51,805 nt of DNA, from the NCBI GenBank assembly GCA_019694855.1, contig JAIBBD010000009.1, positions 1 through 51,805 of the forward strand, in the 5' to 3' direction. The DNA comes from Dehalococcoidia bacterium. Lineage in GTDB: Bacteria; Chloroflexota; Dehalococcoidia; UBA2979. The notes under the pieces were generated by a model. That model ran no database searches, was not told the origin of the DNA, and saw nothing but the letters and a program-made list of their open reading frames with translations. Positions 38,934 to 47,441 of this stretch are shown piece by piece (the stretch's first letter is position 1; each line of letters opens with the position of its first letter). Made by a program: the position numbers and the translations under genes.

Positions 38934-39479
38934 TCAGGGAGCAGTCGGCGGCGTCTCTTCGTCCGAGGGCGCGGGCGCCGGGCGTTTCTGCAGCTCCTCC
39001 TGCATCGCGTCGATGGCCGGCCGCAGCGGTTGCGGGGTGACAGCCCGCGCCGCCCGTGCGGCGGCGGAGCGCAGCTCGTCGTCGTGCTCACGCGCGAACG
39101 CGGCGGCCTCGCCAGCGGCTCGCTCGACATGGGGTCGGGCGACATCGGCCGCGGCACGCGCCTGGCGTGCGAGGCGTTCGACTTCGGGCTTCGCCGACTC
39201 GACCGCCTGCCTCGCGCGCTCGGCCGCCTCGTGCGCGGCTCGCTCGGCGGCAGGGCGGTGCTGCTCGGCCGCGCGGCGGGCCAGTTCGGCGGCTTCCTGC
39301 ACGCGACGGATCAGCCGCGAAGCGCCCCCACCCTCGCCCGCCGCACCGAAGCCGGCGCCCGTCCCTCGCAACGGTGGGCGGCGCGGGCTCAGTTCAGGCG
39401 GCGGCTCGGGCGCCTCGGGTGGCGTCTCGTTGGTACTGTCGGGAGTGGGCGTATCGCCCGGCCGATCGTCGCCGCTCAT
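38934..39479 (-). CDS. Low-complexity Ala/Arg/Glu-rich coiled-coil protein
   Basis: A 181-residue protein: a Pro/Thr-rich disordered N-terminus (1-50), then a long helix with a heptad-like Ala/Arg/Glu pattern (about 55-160) and a short Pro tail. It looks like an apolipoprotein- or LEA-like helical rod; no enzyme motif. It is the last gene of a five-gene operon starting at 41789. Such sequences resist family assignment, and the function is unknown. Confidence 0.65.
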   Translation of the reverse strand: MSGDDRPGDTPTPDSTNETPPEAPEPPPELSPRRPPLRGTGAGFGAAGEGGGASRLIRRVQEAAELARRAAEQHRPAAERAAHEAAERARQAVESAKPEVERLARQARAAADVARPHVERAAGEAAAFAREHDDELRSAAARAARAVTPQPLRPAIDAMQEELQKRPAPAPSDEETPPTAP

Positions 39480-39495
39480 ACGGCCCCCTGTGGGC

Positions 39496-39840
39496 TCAGC
39501 TGGCCGCCTGCCGCCGCGCGGCACGGGCCTGCGCTTCCTTGATCGCAAAGACGATCATGCCGCGCTCTGGCAAGCGCTGCCAGCCGTCGGGGGTGCTGTA
39601 GTAGCGCGCGCCGGCGGTCGTCTCCGGTGGTTCGCGCTCGGCGTACTCGGCGTCAAAGCCGTCGATGCGCACCGTGGGCGCGCCGAGGCTGCGCTGCGCC
39701 TTCGCTTCGTCGTCGTTGTGGATCGCGATCAGCTCGATCTCCACGTCGGCGAGACCCGCCTGCGCGACGGCCTCGTCGACCAGCTCGCGGGTGCGCTCGA
39801 GGATGGGCTCGCGGTCGTCGCCGTAGATCTGGATGCGCAT
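39496..39840 (-). CDS. Thioredoxin-fold protein without active-site cysteines
   Basis: A 114-residue protein with the layout of the small thioredoxin-like (DF/glutaredoxin-like) family: strand IQIYGD, a helix RELVDEAVAQAG, strand IELIAI, DDEAKAQRSLGAPTVRIDG with the cis-Pro turn. The first loop, which holds CPxC in relatives, reads DDREP, and there are no cysteines at all. It cannot do disulfide chemistry; it may bind a partner. AGAGGAA before the ATG. Confidence 0.75.
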   Translation of the reverse strand: MRIQIYGDDREPILERTRELVDEAVAQAGLADVEIELIAIHNDDEAKAQRSLGAPTVRIDGFDAEYAEREPPETTAGARYYSTPDGWQRLPERGMIVFAIKEAQARAARRQAAS

Positions 39841-39886
39841 CGGTTCCTCTTTCTGCGGTCGCCCCGAGGCGACCTCGAGGCAGCGG

Positions 39887-40480
39887 TCAGCGCGGACTGG
39901 CGGTCGAGCCGGAGGCGGCCGTCCCCGCGGCATTATCGCTGGCCGCGCCGTCTGCGGGGAGTCCCGCCGTGGCCGAGGTCGAGGGATGGTAGCGATAGCG
40001 GAAGTCGCAGAAGGAGGCGCCCTGCATGATGGTCTGCGTGCGCTCCAGGGCGAGGTCGGTGGAGTAGCCCTCGGAGAGCGTGAAGTCGCGCCCGCAGGAG
40101 AGCAGGAAGCCGAGGTCACGCGCTCCGAGGCGTTCATACATCTCGGCGAAGCGGCAGCGGGTCACGTTGAAGTCGAGGCGCTCGCCGTCCTCGCGCAGCG
40201 TCTCGATCGTCAGGTCGCCTCCGGCGCCGCTCCAGGTGTCACGCACCTGGTGGAACCCCTCGAGGTCACTGCGGCCGAGCCCCTCCGCCACCGCGCGGCC
40301 CTGCTCCCGAGCGATCTCCGCGATCGTCTCGCGCGCCAGCTCGTGCGCCCGCTCCAGGCCGAGCTCCGCCTCGAGGCGGCGGATGAAGGGGATCAGGACT
40401 TCGGCCTCGATGCCGCGGCGTTGGAGCAGGGAGAGCACGGGAGGGCGGGCCGCCGGGGACGGATCAGGCGACGAGGTCAT
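39887..40480 (-). CDS. L-2-amino-thiazoline-4-carboxylate hydrolase family protein
   Basis: A 197-residue protein of the ATC hydrolase-like family. Marks: NVTRCRFAEMYERLG (about 104-118), LLSCGRDF with a conserved Cys, and TQTIMQGASFCDFRYRYH near 148-165. Family members open thiazoline rings or are undefined. A Ser/Ala/Gly-rich tail ends the protein. GAAGGGAG lies before the ATG. Middle gene of the operon; a Nudix and an LmbE-type enzyme lie upstream. Confidence 0.84.
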   Translation of the reverse strand: MTSSPDPSPAARPPVLSLLQRRGIEAEVLIPFIRRLEAELGLERAHELARETIAEIAREQGRAVAEGLGRSDLEGFHQVRDTWSGAGGDLTIETLREDGERLDFNVTRCRFAEMYERLGARDLGFLLSCGRDFTLSEGYSTDLALERTQTIMQGASFCDFRYRYHPSTSATAGLPADGAASDNAAGTAASGSTASPR

Positions 40481-40536
40481 GCGCGCTCCCTTCGCGTCGC
40501 TATTGGGTGCTCCCCTGAGCGTACCGTGCGGCAGGG

Positions 40537-41040
40537 TCAGCCGGCGCGCCAGGCGGCGACGATGGCGTCGTCATGCGGGAAGGCGAGGTCGGGCAGCGCG
40601 TCCGGAGGGAAGAGGCCGACCTCGAACGCCTCGGGACCGGCGACGGGAGTGCCGGCCGTGACCGAGCCGGCGTAGGCGACGAAGACGACCGGGTCGCCGT
40701 GGCGGCTGTACACGCCGAGCAGGCGGTCGATGCGCACCTCCACGCCGGTCTCCTCGAACACCTCGCGGATGGCGGCCTCGGGCACGACCTCGCCTGCATC
40801 CACGAATCCCGAGGGGAACGACCAGCGGCCGAGCATGGGCTCGTGGTTGCGGCGCACGAGCAGGATCTGGCCGTCGCACTCGGCGACCACGCCCGTGGCG
40901 ACCTTCGGGTTGTCGTAGCGCACGAAGCCGCAGCGCGGGCAGGCGGGCCGCCCTCCCGGGCCGGCGTCCGCGTCGAGGGCCGTGCCACAGACCGGGCAGA
41001 AGGCGTGGCCGGAAACGGAGCCCGCCCCGGACGGCGTCAC
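40537..41040 (-). CDS. Zinc-ribbon Nudix hydrolase
   Basis: A 167-residue protein: a zinc ribbon (FCPVCG and CPRCG, about 14-38) then a Nudix domain with an intact box, GFVDAGEVVPEAAIREVFEETGV (about 78-100). This is NudC-like in layout but shorter, so NADH pyrophosphatase activity is possible but unproven. GTG start overlapping the LmbE-type stop by 4 bp (GTGA), so the two are coupled. Confidence 0.92.
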   Translation of the reverse strand: MTPSGAGSVSGHAFCPVCGTALDADAGPGGRPACPRCGFVRYDNPKVATGVVAECDGQILLVRRNHEPMLGRWSFPSGFVDAGEVVPEAAIREVFEETGVEVRIDRLLGVYSRHGDPVVFVAYAGSVTAGTPVAGPEAFEVGLFPPDALPDLAFPHDDAIVAAWRAG

Positions 41041-41789
41041 CCGAACATCACCACGCGGCGGAAGTGCTCGAAGGAGCGGCCTTCGGCGTCCTGCCAGCGC
41101 GAGCGCATGTAGTCGATAAACCCGTCGTCGTTGTTGAACTGGCTGCCATGGAGCAGGAGCGCCTCGATCTTCGCCTCGACGACGCTGGAGATGTCGACGT
41201 CACAGTTCGGCTGGTTCGAGCCCCAGAGGTACAGCTCCCGCACGACGTGGGGGGCCAGGCCCTCGGCGACCTGCTCGGGGAAGTTCAGCCGGTCACGTGC
41301 GGCCGGATAGACGGCATCGACGGTGGCGAGGCCGGTCGCGCGGTGGTCGCTGTGGTTGATGAAGCCCTCGTTGTGGACAACGGGCTCGGGGTCGTGCGTA
41401 TAGACGGCATAGGGGCGGAAGGCACGGATCTCGCGGACGATCGCGCCGAGCAGATCGCGCGACGCCGTCAGCTCGCCGTCGGTGAAGCCGAGGAAGCCCA
41501 CGCTGGCGACGCCGAGGTGGGCCGCGGCGACCCGCTGCTCCCCGGCGCGGGTCTCGACCAGCTGATGGGGAGTGAAACTCGGGTCGTCCGAACCCTTCGA
41601 GCCGTCGGTTACGACGAGGTAGCGGACCTCCCAGCCGGAGCGCGCGAGCAGGGCGGCCGCGCCACCCGCCCCGAAGTCGGCATCGTCCGGGTGCGCGGCG
41701 ACGACGAGGGCGCGCCGCAGCTCGCCCCTGGCCGCATCCGGCTCGCCCGGCGGCTGATGGCCCCAGAGATCCTCGAGTCCCGCTGCCAC
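41037..41789 (-). CDS. LmbE/PIG-L family deacetylase
   Basis: A 250-residue zinc-dependent N-acetyl-sugar deacetylase. The metal motif AAHPDDADFGAGG (about 31-43) is intact, with later parts YTHDPEP and NHSDHRATG. Relatives include MshB (mycothiol), BshB (bacillithiol) and LmbE. A MshC/CysS-like ligase is 4 kb away, but no glycosyltransferase or acetyltransferase for a thiol pathway is present. GTG start after GAGGG. Heads the operon ending at 38934. Confidence 0.9.
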   Translation of the reverse strand: MAAGLEDLWGHQPPGEPDAARGELRRALVVAAHPDDADFGAGGAAALLARSGWEVRYLVVTDGSKGSDDPSFTPHQLVETRAGEQRVAAAHLGVASVGFLGFTDGELTASRDLLGAIVREIRAFRPYAVYTHDPEPVVHNEGFINHSDHRATGLATVDAVYPAARDRLNFPEQVAEGLAPHVVRELYLWGSNQPNCDVDISSVVEAKIEALLLHGSQFNNDDGFIDYMRSRWQDAEGRSFEHFRRVVMFG

Positions 41790-41888
41790 GGCTGCCCTCT
41801 CTCGCTCTCGGTCCGCGCCACCCCTCGAGCGCCATCGTATGCGCTCGCGCGAGCACACGCTGCGCCCGCTCCGTGTGTGACGGGACGG

Positions 41889-41936
41889 TTGACGCTACGT
41901 TATGTGGAACGGTACGGTTGTTGCGAACATTTGTAC
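41889..41936 (+). promoter_or_regulatory. lexA promoter with LexA box
   Basis: TTGACG at 41889-41894 and TACGGT at 41913-41918 (18-base spacing). GAACATTTGTAC at 41925-41936 matches the GAAC-N4-GTTC LexA box of Gram-positive and related phyla with one change. It lies at the transcription start, so LexA would repress itself. Confidence 0.75.
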
Positions 41937-42004
41937 CGGTTCGAGGGTGCGCGAGCGCTCAATCGCCGGAAACCCGTATGCGGCGGGGCAGACGGAGCAG
42001 GGCC

Positions 42005-42670
42005 ATGCCAACAGGATCGACCGCGGGATCGGCGGCGGGGGCAGCCGGATTGTCGGACAAGCAGGCGCGCATCCTGCAGTTCGTCGAACAATTCGTGGCG
42101 GAACACGATTACCCGCCTTCCATCCGCGACATCCAGCAGGGGTGCGACATCTCCTCGACCTCGGTGGTGGACTACAACCTGAAGCGGCTCGAGGAGAAGG
42201 GGCTGCTGCGCCGAGACCGCGAGATCTCGCGCGCCATCCAGCTCCCGGGAGCGAGCGCGCGCCGCCGCGCGCAGGCGATACCGCTGCTTGGCAAGATCGC
42301 GGCCGGCCAGCCGATCCCCACGCCGCCCGAGACGCTGCCGCCCGGCTACGACGAGATCGAAGTCACCGAGGAGCAGACACGTGGCCGCTCCAATGCGTAC
42401 GCCCTGCGCGTCGAAGGCACCTCGATGATCGACGCGCTGATCAACGACGGCGACATCGTCGTGCTCGAACCCACCCACAGCTGCGACGACGGGGACATGG
42501 TCGCCGTCTGGCTGAAGGCGGAGAACGAGACCACGCTCAAGAAGTTCTTCCACGAAGGCAGCCGCATCCGGCTGCAGCCGATGAACGCCACGATGTCGCC
42601 GATCTACACCACCCCCGACAACGTCGAGGTGCAGGGCCGGGTGCTCTCCTCGATCCGCTCGGAGTGGTAG
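42005..42670 (+). CDS. lexA: LexA SOS repressor
   Basis: A 221-residue repressor. The N-terminal wHTH (about 17-72: LSDKQARILQFVEQF, YPPSIRDIQQGCDISSTSVVDYNLKRLEEKGLL) binds SOS boxes. Cleavage site Ala100-Gly101 (IAAGQPI), nucleophile Ser140 (GTSMIDALI) and Lys179 (ETTLKKF) carry the RecA-stimulated self-cleavage. GGAGCAGGG precedes the ATG at 42005; the upstream in-frame extension is inside the promoter. Its box is seen upstream. Convergent with the nitroreductase. Confidence 0.95.
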   Translation: MPTGSTAGSAAGAAGLSDKQARILQFVEQFVAEHDYPPSIRDIQQGCDISSTSVVDYNLKRLEEKGLLRRDREISRAIQLPGASARRRAQAIPLLGKIAAGQPIPTPPETLPPGYDEIEVTEEQTRGRSNAYALRVEGTSMIDALINDGDIVVLEPTHSCDDGDMVAVWLKAENETTLKKFFHEGSRIRLQPMNATMSPIYTTPDNVEVQGRVLSSIRSEW

Positions 42671-42682
42671 GGCGGGCCGCGC

Positions 42683-43231
42683 TCAGCCGTAACGGGTGAT
42701 CTGGGGCGGCGACCGGCGCGGGGCGGCGGCAGCGTCCGCCGCCGCGTAGCCGAGGTAGACGAACGCGACAATGCGGTCGCCTTCGGCAAGACCGAGGCGC
42801 TGCTGGACGCCCTCGGAACGCGCGAGCTTGCCGGTGCTCCACTTGGCGGCGAGGCCCTGGGCGTGCGCTGCCAGCAGCAGGTTCTGGGTCGCGCAGGCGC
42901 AGGCGGCATAGTCCTCGAGGTCACGGACGGCGTCACCGTCGCCGCCGGCCTGCGTCACCACGACGAGCACGGGCGCGCGTTCAAATTTCGCGCGGATGGC
43001 GGCGCGCTCCTCGTCGGTGTCGCGGTCCGGAGGCAGGGTCGTTCCGGCCGCCGCGGCGAGTTCGGCCCGCCCGGCGCCGGTAAAGACGTGAAAGCGCCAG
43101 GGCTCGGTCAGGTGATGGTTGGGCGCCCACGTTGCCGCTTCAATGGCGCGTTCGACAGCCTCGAACGGCGGCAGCTCGGGAGCGAACGCGCCGACCGTGC
43201 GGCGGGTGCGCAGCGCATCGAGGACGTCCAT
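42683..43231 (-). CDS. Nitroreductase family protein
   Basis: A 182-residue FMN enzyme of the nitroreductase superfamily. LRTRRTVGAFAP (7-18) is the FMN phosphate loop; WAPNHHLTEPWRFHVF, DYAACACATQNLLLAAHAQGLAAKW and GDRIVAFVYLGY complete the fold. Substrate unknown: nitro-aromatics, quinones or flavin destruction are possible. AGGAGGAA before the ATG. It follows holA by 19 bases. Confidence 0.93.
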   Translation of the reverse strand: MDVLDALRTRRTVGAFAPELPPFEAVERAIEAATWAPNHHLTEPWRFHVFTGAGRAELAAAAGTTLPPDRDTDEERAAIRAKFERAPVLVVVTQAGGDGDAVRDLEDYAACACATQNLLLAAHAQGLAAKWSTGKLARSEGVQQRLGLAEGDRIVAFVYLGYAAADAAAAPRRSPPQITRYG

Positions 43232-43250
43232 ACGTGTTCCTCCTGCCGGC

Positions 43251-44306
43251 TCAGCGGCGCGCTGCGGCGCCGCGCGGCGCGAGTTCGGCCAGGCGGCAGA
43301 CGAGCAGCTCCAGGCTCAGGCTCTCCTCGATCCGCCCGCTCTTGACCGCGTAGTCCGCTGCCTCGACCTCACGCAGCGCCTGCTCAGCGCGCGCGCCGCC
43401 GAAGGCGCCAGCCTGGCGCACGAGCTTTCCGAGCGGAAACGAGTGGGTCACCCCGGTCGCCTCGCCGATCGCTCGCTCCGGCGCGCCATGGGCAATCAGC
43501 TCGGCGGCACGCACGAGGTTACGCAGCTGGCGCGCGATCATCGCCTGCAGGCCCGCCGGGTGTTCGCCGTGGTCGAGCAGCTGGCGCAGCAGCCGCAGGG
43601 CGGCGGGAGCGCGTCCCTCGACGGCCGCGTCGACGAGCGCGAAGACGTCCGCCTCGCGTGAGGCGGGCGTGAGCAGGCGCACGTCCGCCACGGTGACAGG
43701 ACGGCCGGCGGCGTACTGGCCGAGCTTGTCCACTTCCCCGGCCGCCGCCCACAGGTCCGCGCCGACCAGCTCCGAGAGCACCTCGGTGGCGTCGCGCTCG
43801 AAGGCAATGCCGCGCGACCGCGCTCGGTCGGCAATCCAGCGGGCCACCTCGTTGCCCGACTCGCGTCCGAACAGGCGCAGGGCCCGAAATTCCGCGATGT
43901 CGGCGCCCGGCACGGCGCGCAGGGCGCGCAGCAGCGGCGAGCGTTCGAGGCCGAGGCGGTCCTCGCGATCGGGCGCGGGCTCCACCAGCACGAGGTGGCT
44001 CGTCTCGGGCATGACGGGCAGGAAGTCGACGAGCGGCTGCCACTGGTCGAGCACGCCGCGACGGCTGCCGAGTGTCGTGAGCAGGCCCTCGACCGTCACG
44101 AGGCGGGCGGAAGCGAGGAAGGGCACGGTCGAGAGGTGCTGGATCAGGGTGTCCGCGCCCAGGCCGCGGGCCGGCAGCACCGTGGTGTTTGTCGCGAGCA
44201 TGCCGTCGCTGTCCAGCTCGCGGCGCAGCACCTCGTAGGCCTCATGCAGGCGGAAGGCGTCCGAGTCCTCACGGGGGACGAGCGAGCCGGTGTAGAGGTG
44301 CAGCAC
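43251..44306 (-). CDS. holA: DNA polymerase III delta subunit
   Basis: A 351-residue clamp-loader delta subunit, which opens the beta sliding clamp. The pattern of the family is seen: an N-terminal Rossmann-like region (LYTGS, REDSDAFRLHEAYEVL), VEGLLTT, ELVGADLWAAAGEVDKLGQYAAG (about 197-219), VFALVDAAVEGRAPAALRLLRQLL and a C-terminal helical collar. GTG start one base after the upstream stop. Sequence similarity in this family is low, but the order is convincing. Confidence 0.9.
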   Translation of the reverse strand: MLHLYTGSLVPREDSDAFRLHEAYEVLRRELDSDGMLATNTTVLPARGLGADTLIQHLSTVPFLASARLVTVEGLLTTLGSRRGVLDQWQPLVDFLPVMPETSHLVLVEPAPDREDRLGLERSPLLRALRAVPGADIAEFRALRLFGRESGNEVARWIADRARSRGIAFERDATEVLSELVGADLWAAAGEVDKLGQYAAGRPVTVADVRLLTPASREADVFALVDAAVEGRAPAALRLLRQLLDHGEHPAGLQAMIARQLRNLVRAAELIAHGAPERAIGEATGVTHSFPLGKLVRQAGAFGGARAEQALREVEAADYAVKSGRIEESLSLELLVCRLAELAPRGAAARR

Positions 44307-44307
44307 G

Positions 44308-44586
44308 TCAGTCGAGATCCAGTCGCCAGCCGAAGTAGGTCGTGACGGTGGTCAGCACGAAAATGGCGACCCCCGGCCACAGCAGCGTATCGAGAAGCAG
44401 ACGGCCCGCGTCCTCCTCGGCGCCCGCGGCGCGATAGACGGCCCAGGCGACCGCGAGCAGCAGTCCGGGTAGCGGCAGCCACCACGGGAAGGAGGGCTGC
44501 CCGTCCTCGAGCATGGCCGAACGCAGAGTGCCGTCCAGCGTCTCATCAGGCTCGGCCCCGCGGCCGTGGCTCTCGTCTGCTGCCAT
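44308..44586 (-). CDS. Small two-span membrane protein
   Basis: A 92-residue protein: charged N-terminus (1-30), hydrophobic segments at about 38-54 and 66-84, and an acidic end (WRLDLD). GGGGGAAG lies before the ATG. It is coupled to holA. Not recognised; it may be a membrane anchor or remnant of a larger family. Confidence 0.72.
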   Translation of the reverse strand: MAADESHGRGAEPDETLDGTLRSAMLEDGQPSFPWWLPLPGLLLAVAWAVYRAAGAEEDAGRLLLDTLLWPGVAIFVLTTVTTYFGWRLDLD

Positions 44587-44662
44587 GCTTCCCCCGCGCG
44601 GCCGTGCATGGCCATCGTACCCGAGCGCCTCGACGCCCGCGAACCACGACGGCCGAGGCGGG

Positions 44663-45697
44663 TCAGCGCGGGCGGAGCCGGCCGTCCGCACCGTAGAGGC
44701 CGTCGATGATGCTCGTGTCGATGGCGGCCCTCGCGTCAGTCGCGTGGTCGAGCGCGCCGAACTTGAGCAGCGTGGCCTGTAGCGCATCCCACTGCTCCGG
44801 GCTCGAACGGCCGATGCCGTCCGCGCGGCGCGCGTTCGCGAGGTCGGTCTCGAGCAGGTAGCGCTGCTGGCCGGGGTCGGCGCCGTTCGCGTAGCGCAGC
44901 GTGATGTCTACGGCCTCGTCGACGTGCGCCGCCGCGTATTCAACGCCACGCATCGATGCGCGCAGGAAGCGGCGCACGAGGTCGGGGTCGCCACGCACGG
45001 TGTCCTCGTGCGCGAGGAAGGTCAGCCCGAGCGTCGCGACGCCGTAGTCGGCGGGGTCGAAGACGCGGACGTCGACGCCGGCCTTCCGGATGGCGTATGG
45101 CTCGTTGCTCAGGAACACGGGGTAGACGTCCAGCCCGCCCTCGATGAAGACGCGCGGGTCGAACCCCACGCCCTGCAGCTTCACGTCCTTCTCGCTCAGC
45201 CCGCCGCTCGCCAGCAGCGCCTTGAGCTCGGCGGGCACGACGCCAGCCTTGAAGCCGACCGTCTTGCCGGCGAAGTCGGCCGGCCGCTGGATGCCCGAGT
45301 CAGCGCGGACGACGAAGCCCTGGTCGCCGCGTTGCCCGAACAGCGCCACCGCGCGGATTGGCAGGCCATCGGCGCGACGGGCGAGGAGCTGCGCGGCGGT
45401 CCCGGTCGTGAAGTCGACCTCCTTCGCCAGCAGCAGCTTGAGGTGCTCGTCCTGCCCGCTCGAATGCCGGATATCGACCTCGAGGCCCTCGTCGGCGAAG
45501 TAGCCCTTCGCCTGGGCGACGTAGACGGCGACGAAGGGCAGGTTCGCCTGCGCCCGGAAGCCCGCCATGAAGGTGACGTGCCGCGACGCGGGCGTGCCGT
45601 CAGCCTCGGGCGCCCGGTCATCGTCGCCGCATCCGACGAGCGCGAATGCCGTGAGCAGCGCCGCCAGCAGGGCGAAGAGCGCCAGAGAGCGTCGCAT
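44663..45697 (-). CDS. ABC transporter substrate-binding lipoprotein (SsuA/THI5 type)
   Basis: A 344-residue lipoprotein. Signal peptide and lipobox (LVGC, Cys23), then a two-lobed NMT1/SsuA fold: PFVAVYVAQAKGYFADEGLEVDI, FTTGTAAQLLARRADGLPIRAV, KTVGFKAGVVPAELKAL, and SNEPYAIRKAGVDVRVF. The group carries thiamine pyrimidine precursor, sulfonates, nitrate or taurine. The start at 45697 follows GGAAGG; an ATG at 45721 overlaps the permease stop. Last gene of a three-gene importer operon. Confidence 0.9.
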   Translation of the reverse strand: MRRSLALFALLAALLTAFALVGCGDDDRAPEADGTPASRHVTFMAGFRAQANLPFVAVYVAQAKGYFADEGLEVDIRHSSGQDEHLKLLLAKEVDFTTGTAAQLLARRADGLPIRAVALFGQRGDQGFVVRADSGIQRPADFAGKTVGFKAGVVPAELKALLASGGLSEKDVKLQGVGFDPRVFIEGGLDVYPVFLSNEPYAIRKAGVDVRVFDPADYGVATLGLTFLAHEDTVRGDPDLVRRFLRASMRGVEYAAAHVDEAVDITLRYANGADPGQQRYLLETDLANARRADGIGRSSPEQWDALQATLLKFGALDHATDARAAIDTSIIDGLYGADGRLRPR

Positions 45698-45717
45698 TGC
45701 ACGGCCTTCCGGGAGCG

Positions 45718-46572
45718 TCATCCTTCGAACGACTCATGCCAGAAGAGCACCGTACGTTCGAGCAGGGCGAGCGCGCCGCTGAGGAGGACGGCGAGGGCGG
45801 CGAGCACGAGCACTGCGGCGAACAGCGAGGCGGTGTCGAAGTCACCGTTGGCGATCAGGATCACCTGCCCCAGCCCGCCGTCGCCAGACATCCACTCGGC
45901 CACCACTGCCCCGATCAGGGCGAGCGGCACCGAAATGCGCAGGGCCGCGAACAGGTAGGGCAGCGACGCTGGCCCGCGCAGACGCCAGAAGACCTGCCAC
46001 CTCGAGGCGTGGAGCGAACGCAGGAAATCGAGCGCGGCGGGGTCGACGTCGCGCAGGCCGGTGACGGCGTTCACCAGCATCGGGAAGAAGGTGATGAGCG
46101 CGGCGACGAGCAGCTTTGGCCAGATGCCGAAGCCGAACCAGATGATGAACAGCGGCGCGACCGCGACGACCGGCGTCACCTTCACCACCAGCGCCAGCGG
46201 GTAGAGCGCACGCTCGAGGGGGCGCGAATGCGCCATCACCACCGCGAGCAGCAGGGCGCCTCCCGCACCGAGAACCAGGCCGCCGAGCGCCTCGACCAGC
46301 GAGGCGCGGCCGGCATCGACGAAGCGCCATGGGTCATCAATCAGTGCCCGCGCGACCGCCTCCGGCGTGGGCACCAGGTAGCCGGGGACGTCTCGCAGCC
46401 GGACCCAGGCGGACCACGCCAGCAGCGCGAGCGCCACGGCCAGCGCCGGCGGCAGGGTGCTCGCGAGCACCGTGCGCAGCAGGCCGCGCCGGGGCAGCGG
46501 TGAGGGCGCGGCAGAAGCCGCCGTGCGGTTCGCCTCGCGTCGCGCCGCATCGGCGGCCGGCCGGACGGTCAT
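45718..46572 (-). CDS. ABC transporter permease (SsuC type)
   Basis: A 284-residue membrane protein with six or so spans. The permease motif with EAA-like loop is at about 180-205 (DFLRSLHASRWQVFWRLRGPASLPYLF). GDGGLGQVILIAN is as in SsuC/TauC/ThiX types. N-terminal polar leader of 30 residues. Starts by overlapping the ATPase stop (ATGA) and its stop overlaps the alternative start of the binding protein. Confidence 0.93.
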   Translation of the reverse strand: MTVRPAADAARREANRTAASAAPSPLPRRGLLRTVLASTLPPALAVALALLAWSAWVRLRDVPGYLVPTPEAVARALIDDPWRFVDAGRASLVEALGGLVLGAGGALLLAVVMAHSRPLERALYPLALVVKVTPVVAVAPLFIIWFGFGIWPKLLVAALITFFPMLVNAVTGLRDVDPAALDFLRSLHASRWQVFWRLRGPASLPYLFAALRISVPLALIGAVVAEWMSGDGGLGQVILIANGDFDTASLFAAVLVLAALAVLLSGALALLERTVLFWHESFEG

Positions 46573-47354
46573 CGCCGCCGGCCCACGTCGAGCGCCGCCC
46601 GGACGCTTGCCACGCAGTCGAGGAACTCCGTCGTGGCCTCGAGGCGCTCCTCGCGCGGGCGAGGTAGGTCGACCGCGATGTCCGCCAGCACGCGGCCCGG
46701 GGCGGAGCTGAGTACCACGACGCGGTCGGAGAGCAGGACGGCCTCGCGCACGGAATGGGTCACGAATAGGACCGACATGCGCTCTCGCTCCTGGATGCGC
46801 AGCAGCTCGAGTCGCAGGTCCTCCCTCGAGATCTCGTCCAGCGCGCCGAAGGGCTCGTCCATCAGCAGCAGGCGCGGCCGGTGCGCGAGCGCGCGGGCGA
46901 GCGCGACGCGCTGACGCATGCCGCCCGACAGCTGGCGGGGGTAGTACGCAGCGAACTCGGACAGCGAGACGCGATCGAGCAGCTCCTCGACAACCGCGCG
47001 GCGGCGGTCGCCGCCGGCGATCTCGAGGGGGAGCGCGACGTTGGCCGCGACGGTGCGCCAGGGCAGGAGCCCCGCATCCTGCGTGACCAGGCCGAGCTCG
47101 TGCGCCGCCGCGGCGGCGGCCGGCGGCCGACCGAAGACGGTGGACGCCCCCTCGGTCGGCGCGAGGAGGCCCGCGGCCGCACGCAGCAGCGTTGACTTTC
47201 CGCAGCCGCTCGGCCCGACGAGCGATACGAACTCCCCGTCCGCCACCGTGAGCTCGACCGCGTCGAGGGCACGCAACGCCTCGCCTCGGGCCGGGTACCA
47301 GTGAGAGACCTGGCGCAGGGCAAGAGCGGGCGCGGTGGCGGTGATGCTGACCAT
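46569..47354 (-). CDS. ABC transporter ATP-binding protein (SsuB type)
   Basis: A 261-residue ATPase. Walker A GPSGCGKST (about 47-55), Q-loop VTQDAGLLPWRTV, signature LSGGMRQR, Walker B LLLMDEPFGALD and switch His VTHSVREAV are intact. It drives the importer with the genes at 45718 and 44663. The SsuB/TauB/ThiZ group matches the substrate-binding protein class. I saw no TPP riboswitch in the 87-base gap upstream. Confidence 0.94.
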   Translation of the reverse strand: MVSITATAPALALRQVSHWYPARGEALRALDAVELTVADGEFVSLVGPSGCGKSTLLRAAAGLLAPTEGASTVFGRPPAAAAAAHELGLVTQDAGLLPWRTVAANVALPLEIAGGDRRRAVVEELLDRVSLSEFAAYYPRQLSGGMRQRVALARALAHRPRLLLMDEPFGALDEISREDLRLELLRIQERERMSVLFVTHSVREAVLLSDRVVVLSSAPGRVLADIAVDLPRPREERLEATTEFLDCVASVRAALDVGRRR

Positions 47355-47441
47355 CGGTTGTCCCGGGTTCGCTTGCTGGCCGTCGCGGGGTATGCGTACG
47401 CTCGCCCATTGTACGAAGGTCGCCCGTAGCGAGGAGGCACG

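Noticed and set aside
47355-47441. TPP riboswitch before the SsuA/THI5-type importer
   Set aside because: The 87-base gap is too short and lacks the conserved CUGAGA and thi-box segments, so thiamine-precursor import is not supported.
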